A stretch of 64,000 nucleotides of DNA from the NCBI GenBank assembly GCA_019421365.1, contig JAHZFJ010000005.1, positions 46,401 through 110,400 on the forward strand, given 5' to 3'. Shown in pieces: positions 44,980-53,754 of the stretch. The position numbers were made by a program, and so were the translations under genes. The stretch is from Lachnospiraceae bacterium (lineage in GTDB: Bacteria; Bacillota; Clostridia; Lachnospirales; Lachnospiraceae). Every line of letters begins with the position of its first letter. Positions within the stretch are counted from its first letter, which is position 1. The notes under the pieces are model-generated. The model searched no databases and was not told the origin of the DNA. It saw only the letters and a program-made list of their open reading frames with translations.

Positions 44980-46770
44980 ATGAAAAAGATAACCTTAAAA
45001 AAAGAACTTACAATACTTATGATGTTAGCTTCCACGTGTACATTATTATCGGCGTGTTTTGCTATTTTGTATGTTTTCTTTTCTTTCTTTATTGGAAATA
45101 CCCAGGAAGATATAGAGTATGTGTTAAATAATATAAGCCAGCAGTATCAGTCACATATGCAGTTTATAGAAGATGGTGCGGTATCTATCAGACATAATAC
45201 TATGTTGGATTCATTCTTTGAATATAACGAATATGATGATGAAACAGTCGAAGAGCAATTATCCTATAGTATGGAACTGTTTTCTGACCGAAATATAATT
45301 GATCGTCAGATGCCGTTTGTAGTAAGTGTTTTTTTGTTCAACGGAAAAGATGATTGTGTAAATGAACATTATTATGCATCGACACTTGCAGCGGAGAAAG
45401 AACAAGAAAATAAATACAAGGCATTACAACAACAATTTAAGAAAAGCAATAAGCAATATGAATGTACATACAATGATGATAGCGTCAATCTGATTTTTAG
45501 AATTTATGATGATTATATGCAGGAAAAAGGAATTTGTATTGCAGTAATTAATCAAGAGGCGATTAGTACAATCTTAGATGGAGTAACATCTTATAGCAAT
45601 AGTGCAGGGGGCGTTATAGCTGATGATAATACAATCATTGCTTCTATTGGCGACCAAAATTATATTGATCAATTAGCAAAGTTAGGAACTGTTTGGAGCG
45701 GAAATCAGTCCTTAACAGATTTTGAAATTATTGGATGTGGTGATACCTGTGGGTTTGGAATAAGGACTGTTATCGCAGTAGGACAGAGTAATATATTTTC
45801 AATTTTGATGCCAACAATGTTGATGTTTGCTGCAGGATTAATAGTAGTCCTTGCAGTTACCGCCGTCGTTGCATTCAGTACAAGTTACAGGTTTACTAAA
45901 CCGGTTACAAGAATGATTGAAAGTATCAGCGCTTTTGGTAAGCAGGATTTTGATGTTAGAATGGAAGATTCTTCTATTAAGGAATTTCATGATATAGGGA
46001 GTGTATTTAATGAAATGGCAGATCGAATAAAGTATTTGATCATGCAGGTATATGAAAAACAGATTTTAGCAACAAAATCACAGGTAAAATACTTACAAGC
46101 ACAGATTAACCCTCATTTTCAATTTAATATTTTAGCTATGCTCAGTTTGAAAGCAAAAATGGCAGGAAATGAAGAGTTATATGAAGGACTACATGCATTC
46201 TCAAAACTAACTCAAGGAAAAATCTTTAGAGAAAAAGAAATCAAGATTAAAGTATCTGAAGAACTTGAGATAGTAAGTTTCTATTTGTGCTTACAAAAAA
46301 GCAGATTTCAGGAAAAAATTTCTTATGAAATTACTTTAGATGATGATCAGATTAATCAGGACCTGATTCCACGTCTGTTGATTGAGTCTTTGGTGGAGAA
46401 TGCTGTTTCCCATGGATTGGAACCCAAAAAAACTAATGGAACTATAACAGTTCATTTATATGAACTTGACGAGACGGGGATAGAATCCTCAAGCAAGGAA
46501 GGTGAAGAAAACAAAGCTCAAAAAATGCTTCATATCTGTATTGAAGATGACGGAGTTGGTTTTGATACAGAACAGATAGCAGAGAGTGATACCGATAAAG
46601 GAACCTGGAACGAAACAATAGAACATACTCATACTGGACTAGAGAATACAAAACGAATGTTACAGATATTATATGAAGATAATTATGAATTCTTAATTAG
46701 TGGCGGAAAAGGAAAGGGAACAAAAATTGAGATTGAAATTCCAGTAGAAAGAACAACGATGATTTGCTAA
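44980..46770 (+). CDS. YesM-type sensor histidine kinase
   Basis: A 596-aa membrane sensor. Two membrane helices (about 14-35 and 270-295) flank an extracytoplasmic sensing domain, followed by HAMP (about 300-350), a His_kinase domain with phospho-acceptor His379 in QINPHFQFN, and an HATPase domain (LLIESLVENAVSHGL, GVGFD). The usual sequence is PHFLYN; here Leu-Tyr is Gln-Phe. The start at 44980 follows GGAGG; the ATG five codons earlier overlaps that site. It is paired with the AraC-type regulator and precedes a sugar ABC system, the standard arrangement for oligosaccharide sensing. Confidence 0.93.
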   Translation: MKKITLKKELTILMMLASTCTLLSACFAILYVFFSFFIGNTQEDIEYVLNNISQQYQSHMQFIEDGAVSIRHNTMLDSFFEYNEYDDETVEEQLSYSMELFSDRNIIDRQMPFVVSVFLFNGKDDCVNEHYYASTLAAEKEQENKYKALQQQFKKSNKQYECTYNDDSVNLIFRIYDDYMQEKGICIAVINQEAISTILDGVTSYSNSAGGVIADDNTIIASIGDQNYIDQLAKLGTVWSGNQSLTDFEIIGCGDTCGFGIRTVIAVGQSNIFSILMPTMLMFAAGLIVVLAVTAVVAFSTSYRFTKPVTRMIESISAFGKQDFDVRMEDSSIKEFHDIGSVFNEMADRIKYLIMQVYEKQILATKSQVKYLQAQINPHFQFNILAMLSLKAKMAGNEELYEGLHAFSKLTQGKIFREKEIKIKVSEELEIVSFYLCLQKSRFQEKISYEITLDDDQINQDLIPRLLIESLVENAVSHGLEPKKTNGTITVHLYELDETGIESSSKEGEENKAQKMLHICIEDDGVGFDTEQIAESDTDKGTWNETIEHTHTGLENTKRMLQILYEDNYEFLISGGKGKGTKIEIEIPVERTTMIC

Positions 46771-46828
46771 GGAGAAAAGTAAAATATCGCTATTGGATTT
46801 ATTGTATGGTATTTTGGAGGGTAAAACT

Positions 46829-47572
46829 ATGTGGAATGTGATGGTGGCAGATGATGAAGCTTATATGAGGGAAGCGTTACAAAAATTAATTGATTGGAAA
46901 AAGATTGATTGTACATTGTCAAAAGTTGTATGCGATGGACAAGAATTACTCGAACAAATGCAGGAAGGATACCCAGATATAGTAATTACAGATATTCAAA
47001 TGCCATTGGTAAATGGATTGGAAATATGTAAATTTGTATATGAATACTGTCCTGAGACTCAAGTGATTTTACTGACTGCATATTCAGATTTTGAATATGC
47101 AAAAACGGCTATCAAATACAGTGCTTGTGAATATGTATTGAAAATATCAATTATGGAAGAACTTCCGAAAGCAGTAAAAAAGGCAATTGAAAAATTAGAA
47201 AAAAGTCGTGGAGAAATAGAGAAAACGGAAAAAGAAGAACCAGGAACATTGTACTTGCAGATTGAGCAATACATTGAACAAAATTATAAATTCAAAATAT
47301 CATTGGATGAGATTGCAGATACGTTGCATGCCAATCGCAGCTATTTAAGCAGATTATATAAGAATAAAACGGGAATCAATTTGTTTGATGCGATATTAGA
47401 CAGAAGAATTGAAGCAGCGAAAGAATACTTGATAACTACTAATATGAAAACATATGAAATATCTGTAGCAGTTGGTATTGAAGATGCAGGATACTTTTCT
47501 AAGATGTTCAAGAAAAAAACAGGTTTTTCACCAAAAGATTACAGAAAGAATGAAAATTATGCGAAAAAATAA
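46829..47572 (+). CDS. AraC-type response regulator (YesN-like, short)
   Basis: A 247-aa regulator: receiver domain (1-120, phospho-acceptor Asp55 in VITDIQMP) joined directly to a C-terminal double AraC helix-turn-helix (about 148-245, ISLDEIADTLHANRSYLSRL and GIEDAGYFSKMFKKKTGFSP). It lacks the long middle region of typical YesN proteins. GGAGGG stands 7 bp before the ATG. It should activate the sugar genes downstream; an inverted repeat at 48964-48986 is a candidate site. It overlaps the next gene by 23 bp. Confidence 0.93.
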   Translation: MWNVMVADDEAYMREALQKLIDWKKIDCTLSKVVCDGQELLEQMQEGYPDIVITDIQMPLVNGLEICKFVYEYCPETQVILLTAYSDFEYAKTAIKYSACEYVLKISIMEELPKAVKKAIEKLEKSRGEIEKTEKEEPGTLYLQIEQYIEQNYKFKISLDEIADTLHANRSYLSRLYKNKTGINLFDAILDRRIEAAKEYLITTNMKTYEISVAVGIEDAGYFSKMFKKKTGFSPKDYRKNENYAKK

Positions 47573-48821
47573 TAGAATTCAACTGGTTATGATAGTTTTA
47601 CTCTGCTCTATTTTAACGGGCTGCAAAAAAGAAGAAATAGAACCAATTACAATTACAGTTATACACGCATGGGGAAGTACAGAGGCTGATCATGTCGCAA
47701 TGCGTGATATTTATCAGGGATTTCAAGATGAAAATCCAGATGTGCGTCTTCAACTTATTTCTATGCCGACGAGAGATAAAATGCTGAAAAAAGTTGAAGA
47801 TATGATTATGGTTGGTGATACACCGGACATTGTATGTTTTAGCGGTATGGGACAGAATAGAACTTATGATTTTATGGTGGAAAATAATATGGCTTTGGAT
47901 TTAATGCCATATTTGGAATCAGATCCTGCTTTTGCTGAAAGTATATCGAACACTAACTTAAAATATTGGGTTACAGAGGATAATCAGCTTTTTTCAATTG
48001 CAGATGTATTATCACTAAGCGGAGGATACTGGTATAACGAGGATATTCTTCAAAAAGCAGGCATAACCGAAATACCGAGCACCTGGGATGAGTTTCTTTT
48101 GATGTGTGAAATACTGAGTAATTGGTCTAAAAAACAAGATGCTGAAATGAAATCTCTTCAGTCATCAGCAGAGGGATATTTGTATTTTGCTGATCATATG
48201 CTTGCAGAAAATGGAGGATATACACAAAAGGCAATACAGAATAATCAGATGATTATTATTGATGATGAATTCGATATTATTATTAAACAATTGAAAGAAA
48301 TCTATAATTTTTCCACATCGGAAAGTGAGAATTATAGTTATCTGGACGAGACAAGCCTGTTTAATGAAGGAAAACTAGCAATCTATGTAAATGGAGTGTG
48401 GGGAGCACCAATGATTGCAGGAAATATTAATGCAAAGTATGCCTTACTGCCGACAGAATCAGGTAACTCTATGTCATGTACATCCACATGTCTTGGGTAT
48501 GTTTTAGGTAATAGTGAAAATGAAGAAAAGGAAGAGGCATCTGTTAGATTCATTAAATATATGTTGAGTGAGAATATTCAGACTAGAATTTTACAGGAAA
48601 CGGAACAGATTCCTGCAAATCCACATATTGATTTAAGCAAATTTGAAATAGAAAAACCTAGGTTGTATCAGGCGGCATCATTAGTTCTAAGTGCAGACCG
48701 AAAGATTGAAGTACCAGATAATTTATGGATAGCTTCAAAGAAAAATAGTTTTATAGGTAATATATTTAAAGTTTTATCAGGAGAATTATCGGATCAAGAC
48801 TTCGAAGAATTATTAAAATAA
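47550..48821 (+). CDS. Sugar-binding lipoprotein translationally coupled to the two-component system
   Basis: An SBP_bac_1 extracellular protein, about 423 aa, with lipobox LTGC (Cys25 from the ATG at 47550; an ATG at 47559 is an alternative). The N-terminal ITVIHAWGSTEADHVAMRDI and later YWYNEDILQKAGI are typical of CUT1 binding proteins. It starts inside the end of the regulator gene and is cut off from the transporter genes by a terminator. That suggests it serves sensing with the kinase rather than only import, but it could equally be a second binding protein. Confidence 0.85.
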   Translation: MKIMRKNNRIQLVMIVLLCSILTGCKKEEIEPITITVIHAWGSTEADHVAMRDIYQGFQDENPDVRLQLISMPTRDKMLKKVEDMIMVGDTPDIVCFSGMGQNRTYDFMVENNMALDLMPYLESDPAFAESISNTNLKYWVTEDNQLFSIADVLSLSGGYWYNEDILQKAGITEIPSTWDEFLLMCEILSNWSKKQDAEMKSLQSSAEGYLYFADHMLAENGGYTQKAIQNNQMIIIDDEFDIIIKQLKEIYNFSTSESENYSYLDETSLFNEGKLAIYVNGVWGAPMIAGNINAKYALLPTESGNSMSCTSTCLGYVLGNSENEEKEEASVRFIKYMLSENIQTRILQETEQIPANPHIDLSKFEIEKPRLYQAASLVLSADRKIEVPDNLWIASKKNSFIGNIFKVLSGELSDQDFEELLK

Positions 48822-48835
48822 AGAAATCATAAACG

Positions 48836-48886
48836 AATACAGGTTGGTAATTATGTATAGAAAAATTACTAACCTGTATTTTTTTT
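48836..48886 (+). terminator. Terminator between the sensing and transport units
   Basis: A perfect 17-bp stem (aatacaggttggtaatt with its complement) followed by eight T. Confidence 0.93.
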
Positions 48887-48963
48887 GTATGTAAAATTGT
48901 AATCTGTTGCAATAAAGTAAATAGAATTACTTTTTTATTATTAAAATGGTCAATATTATTCTA

Positions 48964-48986
48964 GAATAGGTATATTAAATCTATTC
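48964..48986. promoter_or_regulatory. Candidate operator at the transporter promoter
   Basis: GAATAG-N11-CTATTC, a 6-bp inverted repeat that overlaps a possible -10 box TATATT (48971-48976). A TGGTCA lies 18 bp before that box. Its position before the sugar ABC genes would suit the AraC-type regulator, although AraC sites are more often direct repeats. Confidence 0.35.
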
Positions 48987-49054
48987 AAAATGCACAAAAA
49001 ATAAGCTAAAATTAATATCATCAAAGTAAAACACACAAAACTAGGAGGATGTAT

Positions 49055-50389
49055 ATGAAAAAGAAATTATTAAGTTTATTAATGGTTACAGCAATGTGTG
49101 GTTCTGTATTAGCTGGATGTGGAAGTAGTGTTTCAAAAGAAACAGCTACTAATACAAAAGAAACTACAACAGAAACTACAACAGAAACTACAACAGAAGC
49201 TGAAGTATTAGAATTTTATCATGGTTATTACCAGGATGAAAGCGAATGGGCTGCTGCTCAGGTTATGAGAGATATTTATGATGAATTCGCAAAACAACAT
49301 GAAAATGAAAGTGTAATATTTAAACCAATCGCAGTTGAAAATCGTGATGATATTGTAAGTGTTAAGGTAGCAGGTGGTTCTTTCCCAGACATGGTTGATG
49401 TAGGTGGTTCAGGTATTCCACTTGCAGCAATTGCACAGGACCTTGTATATGACTTAAAACCATATATTGATGAAAATAACCTGCAGGATGCAGTTGGTCT
49501 AAACTACACACAGCATGATGTAGATGGACATATATATTCAGTACATGATCAGATTGAAAGTCGTGGACTTTGGTATAATGAAAACGTTTTTAAAAACGCA
49601 GGAATAACTACTGATGCATTCAAAGACTGGACTACCTACGGCGACGCAATGTCAAAAATCACTGCTCTTGGTGATGGCTCATATGCATATATCGCAGGAC
49701 AGGGATCTAGCTATATTATTAATGCAGTTATGGCATCAACAGAAAATGGTCAGAAAATGTTAGCATCTGAATTGACAGAAGATATTATTAATTCTGATGA
49801 ATTCGCTGAAGCATTCAAAACAGCTGCTACATTAGATCAGGCAAATGGTTCTGAACATACAACAAATGATAATGGAAACCTAATGGCAGACTTCAATACC
49901 AATGGTACAGTTGGTGTATTGTTCAATGGTGTATGGAATGCAAGTGGTATTGATGAATCTCTTACAGATGCTATTCAGCCAAATCTCTACCCAGGAAACA
50001 TTGCAATTGCATCAGCTGGTGGTGGACTTTCAGTTGCAAACGGAATGAGCGAAGAGAAAACAAAACTTGCACTTGAATTCGTAAAATATATGACAAGCGC
50101 AGAAGTACAAGAAAAAATCTTTACCCAAGTACAGGCACATCCTTGTAACACAACTCTTGATTTGAATGCACTTGCAGAGGCTAGTGAAAATGCTGGAACA
50201 AAAAAACTTGCAGAAGCATGTTCTCAGGTAAATAATGCTGATACAGTTGTTATTGATTTGAACTACACATGGGGTTCAGATGTTAAATCTTCAATTATCA
50301 ATGCTTTAATGGAATCTGCAGTTTCTGGAACAGATATCGACGCAAGATTTGAACAGCTTAAGAAAGAATTACTTGCAGTAATCAGTTAA
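49055..50389 (+). CDS. Oligosaccharide ABC transporter, substrate-binding lipoprotein
   Basis: A CUT1 extracellular binding protein, 444 aa. Lipobox LAGC is followed by a Thr/Glu linker built from tandem TTTE units (a 12-bp DNA repeat near 49160-49200). The fold has WYNENVFKNAGITTD, typical of SBP_bac_1, and FNGVWNASGI. The ATG at 49055 is preferred because AGGAGG then has 7-bp spacing; the one at 49049 is too close. It is similar in plan to the lipoprotein at 47550, so the locus has two. By context its ligand should be the fucosylated, galactosylated product of the GH98. Confidence 0.92.
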   Translation: MKKKLLSLLMVTAMCGSVLAGCGSSVSKETATNTKETTTETTTETTTEAEVLEFYHGYYQDESEWAAAQVMRDIYDEFAKQHENESVIFKPIAVENRDDIVSVKVAGGSFPDMVDVGGSGIPLAAIAQDLVYDLKPYIDENNLQDAVGLNYTQHDVDGHIYSVHDQIESRGLWYNENVFKNAGITTDAFKDWTTYGDAMSKITALGDGSYAYIAGQGSSYIINAVMASTENGQKMLASELTEDIINSDEFAEAFKTAATLDQANGSEHTTNDNGNLMADFNTNGTVGVLFNGVWNASGIDESLTDAIQPNLYPGNIAIASAGGGLSVANGMSEEKTKLALEFVKYMTSAEVQEKIFTQVQAHPCNTTLDLNALAEASENAGTKKLAEACSQVNNADTVVIDLNYTWGSDVKSSIINALMESAVSGTDIDARFEQLKKELLAVIS

Positions 50390-50421
50390 TCTTTTTTGAA
50401 ACAAGTCATGAAGCAATGTAT

Positions 50422-50458
50422 AAGGGGAGGGAATAAATAAAAGTCCCTTCCCTTTTTG
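50422..50458 (+). terminator. Leaky hairpin between binding protein and permease
   Basis: AAGGGGAGGGA pairs with TCCCTTCCCTTT, followed by T. It lies just before the permease ribosome site, where partial termination would give excess binding protein. Confidence 0.7.
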
Positions 50459-50470
50459 GAGGTATATAAA

Positions 50471-51442
50471 GTGGCAGATACTCGTACATATAAAAAATAT
50501 AAAAGCAAGCTCAGTATGCGTAGAACAGGATTTATATTTGCATTTCTTGCACCTACACTGATCGCATTTTGCGTATTCTATCTATATCCTATTATCACAG
50601 TACTTATAACATCTTTTTGTAAATGGGATTATACTAATATTACGAGTCCAGAATTTTTTGGATTTAGTAATATGTGGGAAAATTATAATTATATATTTAA
50701 AACATATCCATTCTTCTGGGAAGCTTTTGGCAATTCAACAAAGTGGGCAATTATCGGTGCAGTAGTGCAGATTCCAGTGGCTACATTAATAGCTCTTGCC
50801 TTATCAAGAAAAGTCAAAGGAATCAAATTTGTAAGAAATGTTTATATTATTCCTAACATGATTTCGACAGCTGCAATGGGGATCATTTTCCTTCAGTTAT
50901 ATAATCCTTCTTACGGAATTATTAATCCGATTATTCGATTATTCAATAAAGATTTTTCTGACAATATTCTTTTACTTAAGGGACCTGCCTTTATAGCCCT
51001 GACATGTGCATATATCTTTTTCACAGGTACTACGACACTGATGATATTGGGGAATGTTATGGCAGTGTCAGAAGAAGTTCGTGAAGCAGCAATGTTAGAT
51101 GGTGCAAGTGGATTAAAACAGGATTGGTATATTACAATTCCAATGATTAAAGGTACTCTTAAAACAGTTTCAATATTAGCGGCAACATCAGGCTTCTTAA
51201 TTTACAATGAAGTATACTTCCTGACCAAAGGCGCAGCAGGAACATATAGTATTAGTTATATAATTCGTGAATTAGCAATTACCAGTCAAAGAACACAGTT
51301 TGGTAGAGCTAATGCGGTGGCTATGATTCAGATACTTGCAGGTATGATAATTATACTTGTAATCAATCTGCTTTACAGCATATCTTTTAAAAAGAAAAGG
51401 GGATATATGGAGGGAATAAATCATGAGTATAAAAAGAAATAA
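50471..51442 (+). CDS. Oligosaccharide ABC transporter permease (LacF/UgpA type)
   Basis: Membrane channel subunit, 323 aa, with six helices. The phrase FAFLAPTLIAFCVFYLYPII and EAA loop EVREAAMLDGASGLKQDWYI mark the CUT1 MalF-like family. The start is a GTG at 50471 with GGAGG 8 bp before it; the frame opens five codons earlier at TTG within the ribosome site. It overlaps the second permease by 20 bp. Confidence 0.93.
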   Translation: MADTRTYKKYKSKLSMRRTGFIFAFLAPTLIAFCVFYLYPIITVLITSFCKWDYTNITSPEFFGFSNMWENYNYIFKTYPFFWEAFGNSTKWAIIGAVVQIPVATLIALALSRKVKGIKFVRNVYIIPNMISTAAMGIIFLQLYNPSYGIINPIIRLFNKDFSDNILLLKGPAFIALTCAYIFFTGTTTLMILGNVMAVSEEVREAAMLDGASGLKQDWYITIPMIKGTLKTVSILAATSGFLIYNEVYFLTKGAAGTYSISYIIRELAITSQRTQFGRANAVAMIQILAGMIIILVINLLYSISFKKKRGYMEGINHEYKKK

Positions 51443-52283
51443 AAATGTAAAAGGCATTGATACTATGCCAATTGGTACTCGTATATTTACCTATATATGT
51501 CTTGCATGGGCATTAATTGTGTCACTTGTTCCAGTGGTATGGCTTATTATTTCTAGTTTAAAGAAAGATCCATTAGCAAGACCAGGTTTCCAACTCCCTG
51601 AGTCAATTTATCTAGGTGGATATATATCTACATTCAAAGATTTGCATGTAATGCAATATTTTGAAAACAGTTTGTTTATTTCAATTATATCCGTAGTAAT
51701 TAGTGTTTTAATGATTTCCATGTCTGCTTATGTTGTTGCAAGAATGGAGTTTAAAGGAAAAGCTTTGGTGAATATTCTTTTATATTCTACAATGTTTATA
51801 CCAGCCACAGCACTTACATATCCAGTATATAATCTGATTAATAGATTGCATCTTTACGATACAAGATCAGCTTTGATATTGATATATTCCTGTAGCGGTA
51901 TTGCAATCAGCTTTTTTGTAATTAAGAATTATTATGATAATATCCCAAGAGATCTGGAAGAAGCAGCTAGAATTGACGGCTGTGGTTATATACAGACTTG
52001 GGTAAAAGTAATCTTCCCTATTGCACGTCCTGGTATTATGACAGCTGCAGTACTTGCATTTTTAAATAACTGGAATGAATATTATTGGTCATCACTTGTA
52101 TTAATTACGAGAGAGAAACTAACTGTTCCAGCATTACTTTCTACATTCACCACATCGTTCAACACTAACTATAATGGTTTATTTTCCGCAATGGTTGTAA
52201 TCATACTTCCACCAGTTTTACTATATTGCATCTTTAGCAGATTCTTTATTGAAGCATTATCAGGTGGAGCTGTTAAAGGTTAG
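51423..52283 (+). CDS. Oligosaccharide ABC transporter permease (MalG/UgpE type)
   Basis: Second channel subunit, 286 aa. PVVWLIISSLKKDP and the EAA loop DLEEAARIDGCGYIQTWVKV are characteristic. GGAGGG precedes the ATG. No ABC ATPase gene is found in the locus, so it presumably uses a shared MsmK/UgpC-type ATPase encoded elsewhere, as CUT1 sugar importers of Firmicutes often do. Confidence 0.93.
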   Translation: MSIKRNKNVKGIDTMPIGTRIFTYICLAWALIVSLVPVVWLIISSLKKDPLARPGFQLPESIYLGGYISTFKDLHVMQYFENSLFISIISVVISVLMISMSAYVVARMEFKGKALVNILLYSTMFIPATALTYPVYNLINRLHLYDTRSALILIYSCSGIAISFFVIKNYYDNIPRDLEEAARIDGCGYIQTWVKVIFPIARPGIMTAAVLAFLNNWNEYYWSSLVLITREKLTVPALLSTFTTSFNTNYNGLFSAMVVIILPPVLLYCIFSRFFIEALSGGAVKG

Positions 52284-52354
52284 GTATATTTTGGGGAAAT
52301 AATAGAAGACAATAAGTTTTGAAAATAAATAACATAAATTTGGAGGTAATTGAT

Positions 52355-53659
52355 ATGAATCAAGAAATCAGAGAACGTACAAAGTGGTTCATGGACGCCA
52401 GATTCGGCATGTTCATTCATTGGGGATTATACTCTATTCCAGCATGCGGCGAGTGGATGATGTCAGAAAAGGAAATGACAGTAGAAGAATATCGCACTTA
52501 TTTTGATCAGTTTGATCCCGTAGATTATGATCCAAAGAAATGGGTTAAATTAGCAAAAGAAGCTGGAATGAAATATATTGTTCTGACAGCAAAACATCAT
52601 GATGGATTTTGCCTGTTCGATTCTAAACTGACAGATTATAAATCAACTAATACTAAGGCTGGTCGAGACTTGGTCAGAGAATACGTTGATGCATGTAGAG
52701 AAGAGGATATTCGAGTTGGATTGTATTTTTCTATTATCGATTGGAGTCATCCGGATTTCCCTAAATATGGTGACAGACAGCACCCAATGCGTAATAATGA
52801 ATCATATAAAGACGAAAAAATTGATTTTGATTGCTATTTGGAATATATGCATGGTCAGGTAAAAGAACTCGTGACTAACTATGGAAAATTGGATTTGCTT
52901 TGGTTCGATTTCTCCTATGATGATATGACGGGTGAAAAATGGCGTGCTACAGACTTAATTAAAATGGTTAGAAAATATCAGCCAGATGTTATTATTGATA
53001 ATCGTTTAGAAGGCGCTGGCGACAATCATGGTAGTATTGCTACAGAGCATCCACTAATTTATAGTGGTGATTTTGCTAGTCCGGAACAGATCATTCCACC
53101 AGAAGGTGTATGTGATGAAAAAGGCGAACTGATTCCATGGGAACTTTGCGCAACAATGAATAATCATTGGGGCTATTGCAACTTTGATCATCAATATAAA
53201 ACTCCACAGATGTTAGTACGTAAGCTCGTTGAATGCGTAAGCAAAGGTGGAAACATGATTATGAATGTGGGACCTGATGCAAAAGGAAACATTCCTGGTG
53301 AGAGTGTTGACATTTTAAAAGAAGTTGGGAAATGGATGTCAAAGAATAAAGAAAGTATATATGGTGCGGGAATTTCTAAATTGGCGAAACCTGATTGGGG
53401 AAGATATACACAGAAAGGCGATATTATATACGCACATGTTTATGAAACACCTCTAGGAGCATTGCCTTTGTATGGAATTGGACCTGATGAACTTGATAAA
53501 GTTGTGTACTTAGCAGATGGAAGTGAGGTAAATCGTGGAGAAGCGTGGAACACAGCACTTTATCCAGATGTTGCTTTTGTCTCATTTGGTGATGACCCTG
53601 TATTTACTTATCCACTGCCAGATGAAAAGGATACTGTATTAAAGATCTATCTTAAATAA
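52355..53659 (+). CDS. GH29 alpha-L-fucosidase (cytoplasmic)
   Basis: Releases terminal L-fucose from oligosaccharides. The 434-aa protein has no signal peptide, so it acts on imported sugars. The catalytic barrel shows RFGMFIHWGLYSIP, LTAKHHDGFCLFDS and the nucleophile Asp185 in LLWFDFSYDD; VSKGGNMIMNVGPDAKG is also typical. The length is short, catalytic domain plus a small beta-domain. GGAGG lies 8 bp before the ATG at 52355; an earlier TTG in frame has no support. GH29 enzymes include both broad and alpha-1,3/4-specific members, so linkage is not certain. Confidence 0.94.
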   Translation: MNQEIRERTKWFMDARFGMFIHWGLYSIPACGEWMMSEKEMTVEEYRTYFDQFDPVDYDPKKWVKLAKEAGMKYIVLTAKHHDGFCLFDSKLTDYKSTNTKAGRDLVREYVDACREEDIRVGLYFSIIDWSHPDFPKYGDRQHPMRNNESYKDEKIDFDCYLEYMHGQVKELVTNYGKLDLLWFDFSYDDMTGEKWRATDLIKMVRKYQPDVIIDNRLEGAGDNHGSIATEHPLIYSGDFASPEQIIPPEGVCDEKGELIPWELCATMNNHWGYCNFDHQYKTPQMLVRKLVECVSKGGNMIMNVGPDAKGNIPGESVDILKEVGKWMSKNKESIYGAGISKLAKPDWGRYTQKGDIIYAHVYETPLGALPLYGIGPDELDKVVYLADGSEVNRGEAWNTALYPDVAFVSFGDDPVFTYPLPDEKDTVLKIYLK

Positions 53660-53663
53660 TAGA

Positions 53664-53680
53664 AAGCACGCTTCGCGAAC
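53664..53680 (-). repeat. Short interspersed repeat copy F
   Basis: AAGCACGCTTCGCGAAC, the exact reverse complement of copy E at 23657-23673. It follows the fucosidase stop codon directly. Confidence 0.55.
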
Positions 53681-53754
53681 ATTCTATTGTCATGAATAAA
53701 CAAGATGAAACGATAAATCGTTTTACTTGTCATGATTTATGTAAAAGGAGAACG

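Noticed and set aside
49160..49200. Tandem 12-bp repeats as a regulatory or mobile repeat
   Set aside because: They encode the Thr/Glu linker after the lipobox of the binding protein, a common low-complexity spacer.
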